From contig WQWC01000016.1 of assembly GCA_009785525.1 (NCBI GenBank), forward strand, positions 1 through 40,877: DNA of 40,877 bases, given 5' to 3'. The position numbers and the translations under genes were made by a program. The notes under the pieces are model-generated. The model was not told the origin of the DNA, ran no database searches, and worked only from the letters and a program-made list of their open reading frames with translations. Below, piece after piece: positions 31,897-38,349 of the stretch. Position 1 is the stretch's first letter. Each line of letters begins with the position of its first letter. The DNA comes from Oscillospiraceae bacterium. Its GTDB lineage: Bacteria; Bacillota; Clostridia; Oscillospirales; Oscillospiraceae.

Positions 31897-33039
31897 ATGC
31901 TGTTGACGACATTGTGTACAGGCGAAGAAGTACACCGTTACAAAAAATCCATCGTCGTATTTTTAAATGGCAAGAGAAAAACACTGGCAACATCTCCGCA
32001 TAACGGGGGTTACCGCGAAAATCTGACTGCCGTGTTCAATAATGACGCGACACGCGGCGCGGGGGTAGCGACAGCGCTTGACGCGCCGACTTACGCCGAA
32101 CATATGGCGTTGTTAAGCGAAAAGCTGGGCCTTGACCCCGATACAAGCGCCGGTATCTCGACTGCCGCGCAGATGGAGAACGTCTCAATTAAAACTGAGA
32201 GTTACAAGGACATCACTGTGACGGCGATAGTCACCGGTGGCGTTGAAGTCAACGGCGGCAGGGCCGGGGACCCGGCGTCGTGGGATGAGCTTGAAAATAA
32301 AGCCATCGAGCATGTGAAGCACGGGACAATCAATATCATACTCCACATCAATGTCGATTTGTCCGAGGGCGCGCTGGCAAGGGCTATGGTCATGTGCACT
32401 GAGGCGAAATCCGTCGCGCTGCAAGAGCTGCAAGCGCCGAGCCGTTACTCTATGGGGCTCGCCACCGGCTCCGGCACTGACGGGACAATAATCATCGCCA
32501 ATGCGGACTCAAAAATCCATCTCACCAACGCGGGGAATCATGTCAAGCTTGGGGAGCTTATCGGCAGAACCGTCAAAGACGCTGTGACAGAGGCGCTGCT
32601 TTTGCAGACGGGCTTATCACCTGAGTCTCAGCACAATGTCCTCAAGCGTGTCGAACGCTTTGGCATCACAGACGACCTGCTTTGGGAAAAGTATGCAGGC
32701 AACCCCAATGACGGACTCAACCGGGCGAGGTTTTCTGGCAGGCTTGATGCGCTTGTGCGTCGGGATGCGCTTGTTGCATACACATCGCTGTACGCACACT
32801 TGCTCGACCAAGTGGTGTGGGGGTTGTTGTCGCCCGACGAAGCGAAGCCGGCCGCCGGCGTTTTGCTGCGTGCGATGGATATGCCGCCGCTCAAAAATAA
32901 AAAGAGCCCGGTGGATGTAATGGGTTGTCTTCATTTGCTGTTGGGCGCGTTGATTAACGGACTTTTATCCCTGTTGGGCGCAGCAAAGGCGGGAAACGAA
33001 GAGAATAAGGAGGTCGAAGAAACCGATGATAGTTTATAA
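31897..33039 (+). CDS. cbiZ: Adenosylcobinamide amidohydrolase CbiZ with C-terminal extension
   Basis: The 380-residue protein has the CbiZ family core in its first 240 residues: a TTCTGEEVHRYKKSIVV start, NGGYRENLTAVFNND, a VNGGRAGDPAS stretch, and an ATGSGTDG loop. CbiZ cleaves the aminopropanol link of cobinamide to give cobyric acid, so imported cobinamide and cobalamins with the wrong lower base can be rebuilt. The remaining 140 residues are a helical extension ending in a hydrophobic segment (LHLLLGALINGLLSLLGA) and an acidic tail, possibly a membrane or partner contact. AAGGGGGAAG precedes the ATG. The last 14 bases overlap the next gene. Together with the importer it is the clearest sign that the operon handles corrinoids. 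Confidence 0.9.
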   Translation: MLLTTLCTGEEVHRYKKSIVVFLNGKRKTLATSPHNGGYRENLTAVFNNDATRGAGVATALDAPTYAEHMALLSEKLGLDPDTSAGISTAAQMENVSIKTESYKDITVTAIVTGGVEVNGGRAGDPASWDELENKAIEHVKHGTINIILHINVDLSEGALARAMVMCTEAKSVALQELQAPSRYSMGLATGSGTDGTIIIANADSKIHLTNAGNHVKLGELIGRTVKDAVTEALLLQTGLSPESQHNVLKRVERFGITDDLLWEKYAGNPNDGLNRARFSGRLDALVRRDALVAYTSLYAHLLDQVVWGLLSPDEAKPAAGVLLRAMDMPPLKNKKSPVDVMGCLHLLLGALINGLLSLLGAAKAGNEENKEVEETDDSL

Positions 33040-33877
33040 AGGCGTAAGCAAAACCTATAGTAATATAACCGCCGTACACGATTTGAACATGGAGATCCAA
33101 AAGGGTGAGTTTTTTGGTCTGTTGGGCCCTAACGGCGCGGGGAAAACCACCATCATCCGTATGACCATGGCGCTGACTCCGCCGACTTCCGGCTCTATCG
33201 AAATCGGCGGACAGAAGATTCGCAGGGACTCAACAGATATAAAGCAGAAATTCGGAATCGTCCCGCAATACAGCAATTTGGAAAACGATTTAACCGCGTA
33301 TGAAAACCTCGAATTCCACGGACGGCTATACGGTCTGCCGAAGCAGCTGCGGCGCAGGCGTATTGATGAACTGCTGGAGTTTGCTGACCTGACAAGCAGA
33401 AAAAAAGACATCGCAAGGACATTTTCAGGTGGTATGCAACGCAAGCTGATGATAGCCAAGACACTGATGCACGACCCGGAGATTATGCTGCTTGACGAAC
33501 CTACAGTCGGGCTTGACGCGACAACGCGGCGTAAAATCTGGGATTTCCTCCGCCAATTGCGTGAAAACGGCCTGACCATATTTATGACAACGCATTATCT
33601 GGAAGAGGCGCAAGCACTCTGTGAACGCGTTGGCCTTATTGACGAGGGAAATCTCATCATGCTGGATACGCCGGAAAAGATTATTCAAAGCGCGGGACAA
33701 TTCGTGCTTGACTGCTATCAAAACGGAAAGACAACGCAGAAGTTCTTTGAAGACAGAGAATCGGCAATTGCCGCGGCCGAGCAAACAGAGGGAAGCTTTA
33801 AAGTGCGGGAGGCAAATCTTGAAGACGCCTTTATCAAGTTGACAAATAAAGACCTGGGGGTGCGGAATGAGATTTAG
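33026..33877 (+). CDS. ABC-2 type exporter ATPase
   Basis: This 283-residue ATPase is of the ABC-2 exporter type (drug/antibiotic resistance DrrA-like) rather than the importer type. Walker A is GPNGAGKTT (36-44), the signature is FSGGMQRK, Walker B MLLDEPTVGLD, and the switch His lies in TTHYLEEA. The C-terminal 70 residues form the usual regulatory strand domain. It overlaps the end of cbiZ by 14 bases and its permease by 11 bases, so it is translationally coupled in the operon. What is exported is unknown; candidates are a modified corrinoid, a metal-free corrin or a toxic tetrapyrrole. Confidence 0.92.
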   Translation: MIVYKGVSKTYSNITAVHDLNMEIQKGEFFGLLGPNGAGKTTIIRMTMALTPPTSGSIEIGGQKIRRDSTDIKQKFGIVPQYSNLENDLTAYENLEFHGRLYGLPKQLRRRRIDELLEFADLTSRKKDIARTFSGGMQRKLMIAKTLMHDPEIMLLDEPTVGLDATTRRKIWDFLRQLRENGLTIFMTTHYLEEAQALCERVGLIDEGNLIMLDTPEKIIQSAGQFVLDCYQNGKTTQKFFEDRESAIAAAEQTEGSFKVREANLEDAFIKLTNKDLGVRNEI

Positions 33878-34595
33878 TTCGATTATTTGGAAAGAATGGC
33901 TGGTTCTAAAGAATAAATTCATCAGCACAACGCTGGGCGCGATTGTCGGCCCGTTGCTGTTTCTTGTCGCGTTCGGCTGGGGACTTGGCAATGCCGTCGA
34001 AATAGACGGCGGCAGTTATATCGACTTTGTCATACCAGGAATAATCGCCATGCTTACCATGACGACCAGTTTTAACGTCGTTGCGAATGATATAAACATA
34101 TCACGTGTATATTCAAAGACCTTTGAAGCGGTGATGATCGCTCCGATTAAAACGGCTGTCTTTGTGCTGGCAAGAGTGACCGCAAGCGCGCTGCGCGGGC
34201 TGTATGGCGCCGCGTTGATTTTGGTAATAGCTCTTTTGTTCGGGGCCAATCTGCATATTGATTGGTATTTTGTCTTAGTTTTGATATTGAACTGCTTTGT
34301 TTTCTCAACAGCCGGCATCATTGCCGGTATAATCGTTGATTCACATGCCGACATGGCGAAAATAACAAGCTTTGTGATAACTCCAATGTCATTTTTATCC
34401 GGCACGTTTTTCCCACTTGACAGATTTCCGGATTTTCTGCGCGTTATCTTTGAACTATTGCCGCTGACGCAAGCAATAATCGGGCTGCGCGAAGGGGTAT
34501 CCGCCGCCGGGAGTTGGATTGTTCCGGTAGCTCTCTTCGGATATCTCATCGTAATGCTGCCGATTTCCGTAATTCTTTGCAGACGCGCCGAGTAA
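33867..34595 (+). CDS. ABC-2 type exporter permease
   Basis: The 242-residue membrane protein has six predicted hydrophobic helices and the ABC-2 permease pattern, with the conserved SFLSGTFFPLDRFPDFLR stretch near residue 175 and the final LREG. It pairs with the preceding ATPase. GTGCGGA precedes the ATG that overlaps the ATPase stop. It is followed at 13 bases by cobN. An exporter inside a B12-repressed import and chelatase operon is unusual. Confidence 0.9.
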   Translation: MRFSSIIWKEWLVLKNKFISTTLGAIVGPLLFLVAFGWGLGNAVEIDGGSYIDFVIPGIIAMLTMTTSFNVVANDINISRVYSKTFEAVMIAPIKTAVFVLARVTASALRGLYGAALILVIALLFGANLHIDWYFVLVLILNCFVFSTAGIIAGIIVDSHADMAKITSFVITPMSFLSGTFFPLDRFPDFLRVIFELLPLTQAIIGLREGVSAAGSWIVPVALFGYLIVMLPISVILCRRAE

Positions 34596-34608
34596 GGGGG
34601 GGCTTACT

Positions 34609-37600
34609 ATGTTCAAAATGGTATTTATTCACCAGCGCAATGGCAGTGAACTGTTTCTCAAGCAGGCGTTTGAGCAGATAAAAAATACATATGGTGACGA
34701 GGTGCATTTGGATTTTTTTATCGATGGCGAGGTTGATTATGTCGAGACGGAGTATGAGGCCTGCCTATCCGCGCTTGAATCTGCCGATTTTGTCTATGTG
34801 AGCGTGCACGGTGCCTTGCCGTATTTTAAGAAGTTCAGCGTTTTGCAGAAAATCTTTATGGGCAAAATCCCGTCTCTTGTCTATTCGGGAATAGACGAAG
34901 AGAATGCCGAAATGCAAAAGCAGAGTTCCCTGTCTGATGTGTTGTGCGGGCAGCTTATGAGGTATCTGTTTGCAGGGGGTAAAGAGAATCTCAGTAGCTT
35001 TATCCGCCTGATAATGAAAGAAATCGGCGGGATAGACTGCAAACCGGATGAGGTAATCATCCCGAAATGGGATGGGCTATACGGACTGCCGGAAGGCATA
35101 AGCGAGAACGAATATCTGGAATCCGTATCTTCCCAGACATCAAAGCCTGTCATCGGTATACTGATACATTATCATAATGTTCAGAACGAAAACACACAAC
35201 ATATAGACGCTTTGATGGATTCTATCAAAGCGCACGGAGCGGTGCCGCTGGCACTGTATACGAATATCGTACCGATAGGGACGAGCCATACGGGATTGCG
35301 CGGCGCGCTTGAAAAATACATGTTGCGGGACGGAAAATCTATCGTTGACGCGCTGATTGTCACGACAGGGTTTGCGCTCAGTCTGTTGTCCTCGCCGGGC
35401 GATGGGAAGTCACGGGTCGAGACAAGCATATTTGAGCTGCTGGATGTACCGGTGTTTCAAGCGATGAACACATTTTACAGCTATGAAAAATGGCGGGAGT
35501 CACTGGCCGGAGTGGACCCGATGCTGCTGAACTCAACTGTTTATCAGACGGAGTTCGACGGACAGATCATTACTGTGACAATTGCTTACTCAGAACTTAT
35601 ACAGACCCCGTACGGCACGAAAAATATAATGCGCCCGATACATGAACGTGTTGATAAGGTTGTGCGGTTGAGTATACATTGGGCAAAGCTTAAAAGAAAA
35701 AAAATGTGCGATAAAAAGGTCGCGATAATTCTGCACAATATGCCGCCAAGGGCGGACATGATAGGCTGTGCGTACGGCCTTGACACACCTGAATCGGTCT
35801 ATAACATGTACCGGCTTCTGCGTGAGCGCGGCTTGCCTCTTGAATATGAATTTGAAGACGGGCAGGAGATCATCAAGCAGATCACAGACGGCCTGACAAA
35901 CGACGGGCGTTTCCTGTCTGAAAGCGAGATGCTGGAGCGCAGTGCCGCCATCGCGGAAAGCGCCGACTATACACAATGGTTTGAATCCTTGCCGGAAAAG
36001 AATCTGGCTGAGTTAAAACGCGATTGGGGAGAGATGCCTGGCAGCTTCATGGTGGTTGATGACAAGATACTCATCCCCGGTATCCTCAACGGCAATCTGT
36101 TCATCGGACTCCAGCCTCCCCGCGCCTATGAGGAAAAGGCCGAGGAAATGTACCATTCGACCGATCTCGTCTGCCCATATCAATATCTGGCGTTTTACCG
36201 CTGGCTTGAGCGTAAATTTGGCGCGGATATTGTCGTTCACGTCGGTACGCATGGCACGATTGAATGGCTGCCGGGCAAAGAGATCGGCCTGTCGGATGAG
36301 TGCTATCCCGATTTGGCTATTGGCGACCTGCCGCATTTGTATCCGTATATCATCGACGTACCGGGTGAAGGCGTTCAGGCCAAACGGCGCACATCCGCCG
36401 TCATTCTCGATCATCTGATACCGTCAATGACTGAGGGCGGCATGTATGGTGCACTCGAAGATATTGACGACCTGATAGCGCAATACTACCGTGCGAAGTC
36501 TGAGAATCTGCCTAAGCTTGAGATATTGCCAGAGCAAATATGGGCGGAGGTTGAAGGCTCAGATCTGCATACAGACCTGGGTGTGTCGCGCGAGAGCTTT
36601 TTCAGCGACATTGACTCAGCCGCTGAAAAACTGCATCTGTGGCTCAGTGATATCAAAAGCTCAAAGATAAAAGACGGGTTGCATATATTCGGTGATGTTC
36701 CAACTGGTGAGCGTTACCGCAATATGCTGCGCTTGCTTGTTGCGGTTCCCAACGGCGATGTGCCGTCACTAAGGGAGGGACTTTGCGCCCTGTATGGCGA
36801 GGACTATGAGGAACTGCTTGCAAATCCGGGTGAAAAGCGGCCGGACGGTCGCACCAATGCAATGGCTCTTGAGGAAATTGACGAGCGCGGGCGTATATTG
36901 TTTGAATCATTCAGTGAACTTGGATATACACCGGACGCTGTTGCCGCAGCTGTCGATGCGTTGGACGGAGACGGAGACAACTCCGCGCTTAAAAAATGCT
37001 TGGGCTTCGTCGCGAACGAAATCAAACCAAGACTCGACCTCACAACGGATGAAATGAAATACTTTGAACGCGGCATTGACGGCAGATTCGTCGCCCCCGG
37101 GCCGTCCGGCGCGCCAAGCCGCGGAAATGCGACAATACTTCCCACCGGCAGGAATTTCTATATGATTGACCCGACCACCGTGCCAAGCCGCAGCGCGTGG
37201 GAGACTGGCAAACTTCTTGGCGACCAGCTGCTACAGCGTTATCTTGACGACGAAGGTCAGTACCCAGAAAACGTGGCTATCGTCGTCTATTCAGGCGAGA
37301 CGATCAAGACATCAGGCGATGATATTGCTGAAATCATGTACCTGTACGGTGTACGCCCGGTGTGGATCAAAAACACCGACCGCGTGATAGATATTGAGGT
37401 CATTCCGCTTGAAGAATTAGGCCGTCCAAGAATAGATGTCACACTGCGTATAAGCGGATTGTTCCGTGACACGTTCCCGAATCTTATTGAACGTATCGAA
37501 GACGCGGTGAATCTGATTGCCTCGCTGGATGAGGATATTGAGATGAACTTTGTGAAAAAGCACGTGATGGCCGATTTTGACGAGTTCATCAGCCAGGGAA

Positions 37601-38349
37601 TGCAGAGGGAGCAGGCGTTTGAACATGCAAGGCTGCGCGTGTTCGGTTGCCCTCCCGGGACATACGGCGCGGGCGTCGATATCATGGTCAACAGCAAGAA
37701 GTGGGAGACAGCGGAGGATCTGGGTCGCGCGTATATCAATTGGGGTGCGCACGCTTACGGCAAAAATATTCACGGCACAAAGCTTGAGGATGTGTTTTCC
37801 CGCCGCCTGGAATCCACTGATGTCACCGTCAAAAATATATCGTCGTACGAGGCCGACATGCTCGACAGTGACGATTTCTATAACTATCATGGCGGCCTGA
37901 ACGCGGCGGTTAAGTCCCAGAAAGGCAGCTATTCCGCGTCTTACACAACGAACGCCGGAGACCCGAAGCATGTCGTTACAAGAAGCACCCAAGAGGAGAC
38001 GTCGCGTATCATGCGTGCCAGAATTAACAACCCGAAGTGGATAAAGGGTTTGAGAGAACACGGTTTCAGGGGTGCACAGGAGTTTTCCGCGATGGTCGAT
38101 ATCGTATTCGGCTGGGACGCGACAAGCAACGTTATAGAGGATTGGATGTATGATTCTATCACAAAGACATATCTGCTCGATAAAGCACTGCAAACGTGGA
38201 TTCGGGATGTAAACCCGTGGGCGTTGCAGGCAATCAGCGAAAGATTGCTTGAGGCCGCGCAGCGCGGCATGTGGGACGCGGACGAAAATATGCTGGAGCA
38301 GATAAGGGAGATCTATCTGTCTGTAGAGAATGATCTGGAGGGCATGTGA
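34609..38349 (+). CDS. cobN: CobN-type cobaltochelatase large subunit, copy 1
   Basis: The 1246-residue protein is the full-length large subunit that holds the tetrapyrrole and metal in CobN/ChlH-type chelatases. The family motif HxGTHG is intact (H544 and H548, with VGTHGTIEWLPGK), as is the following CYPDL and YPYIIDVPGEG stretch. GGGSD-like and Lys/Arg-rich regions typical of CobN follow, and the C-terminus (WIRDVNPWALQAISERLLEAAQRGMW) is the classical ending. GGGGGG lies about 8 bases before the ATG. With the ChlI- and ChlD-like subunits this makes a three-part, ATP-driven chelatase. In aerobic B12 synthesis it inserts cobalt into hydrogenobyrinate diamide, but no such pathway is present here, so the reaction may be salvage-related or run in the removal direction. 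It is followed directly by a second copy. Confidence 0.93.
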   Translation: MFKMVFIHQRNGSELFLKQAFEQIKNTYGDEVHLDFFIDGEVDYVETEYEACLSALESADFVYVSVHGALPYFKKFSVLQKIFMGKIPSLVYSGIDEENAEMQKQSSLSDVLCGQLMRYLFAGGKENLSSFIRLIMKEIGGIDCKPDEVIIPKWDGLYGLPEGISENEYLESVSSQTSKPVIGILIHYHNVQNENTQHIDALMDSIKAHGAVPLALYTNIVPIGTSHTGLRGALEKYMLRDGKSIVDALIVTTGFALSLLSSPGDGKSRVETSIFELLDVPVFQAMNTFYSYEKWRESLAGVDPMLLNSTVYQTEFDGQIITVTIAYSELIQTPYGTKNIMRPIHERVDKVVRLSIHWAKLKRKKMCDKKVAIILHNMPPRADMIGCAYGLDTPESVYNMYRLLRERGLPLEYEFEDGQEIIKQITDGLTNDGRFLSESEMLERSAAIAESADYTQWFESLPEKNLAELKRDWGEMPGSFMVVDDKILIPGILNGNLFIGLQPPRAYEEKAEEMYHSTDLVCPYQYLAFYRWLERKFGADIVVHVGTHGTIEWLPGKEIGLSDECYPDLAIGDLPHLYPYIIDVPGEGVQAKRRTSAVILDHLIPSMTEGGMYGALEDIDDLIAQYYRAKSENLPKLEILPEQIWAEVEGSDLHTDLGVSRESFFSDIDSAAEKLHLWLSDIKSSKIKDGLHIFGDVPTGERYRNMLRLLVAVPNGDVPSLREGLCALYGEDYEELLANPGEKRPDGRTNAMALEEIDERGRILFESFSELGYTPDAVAAAVDALDGDGDNSALKKCLGFVANEIKPRLDLTTDEMKYFERGIDGRFVAPGPSGAPSRGNATILPTGRNFYMIDPTTVPSRSAWETGKLLGDQLLQRYLDDEGQYPENVAIVVYSGETIKTSGDDIAEIMYLYGVRPVWIKNTDRVIDIEVIPLEELGRPRIDVTLRISGLFRDTFPNLIERIEDAVNLIASLDEDIEMNFVKKHVMADFDEFISQGMQREQAFEHARLRVFGCPPGTYGAGVDIMVNSKKWETAEDLGRAYINWGAHAYGKNIHGTKLEDVFSRRLESTDVTVKNISSYEADMLDSDDFYNYHGGLNAAVKSQKGSYSASYTTNAGDPKHVVTRSTQEETSRIMRARINNPKWIKGLREHGFRGAQEFSAMVDIVFGWDATSNVIEDWMYDSITKTYLLDKALQTWIRDVNPWALQAISERLLEAAQRGMWDADENMLEQIREIYLSVENDLEGM

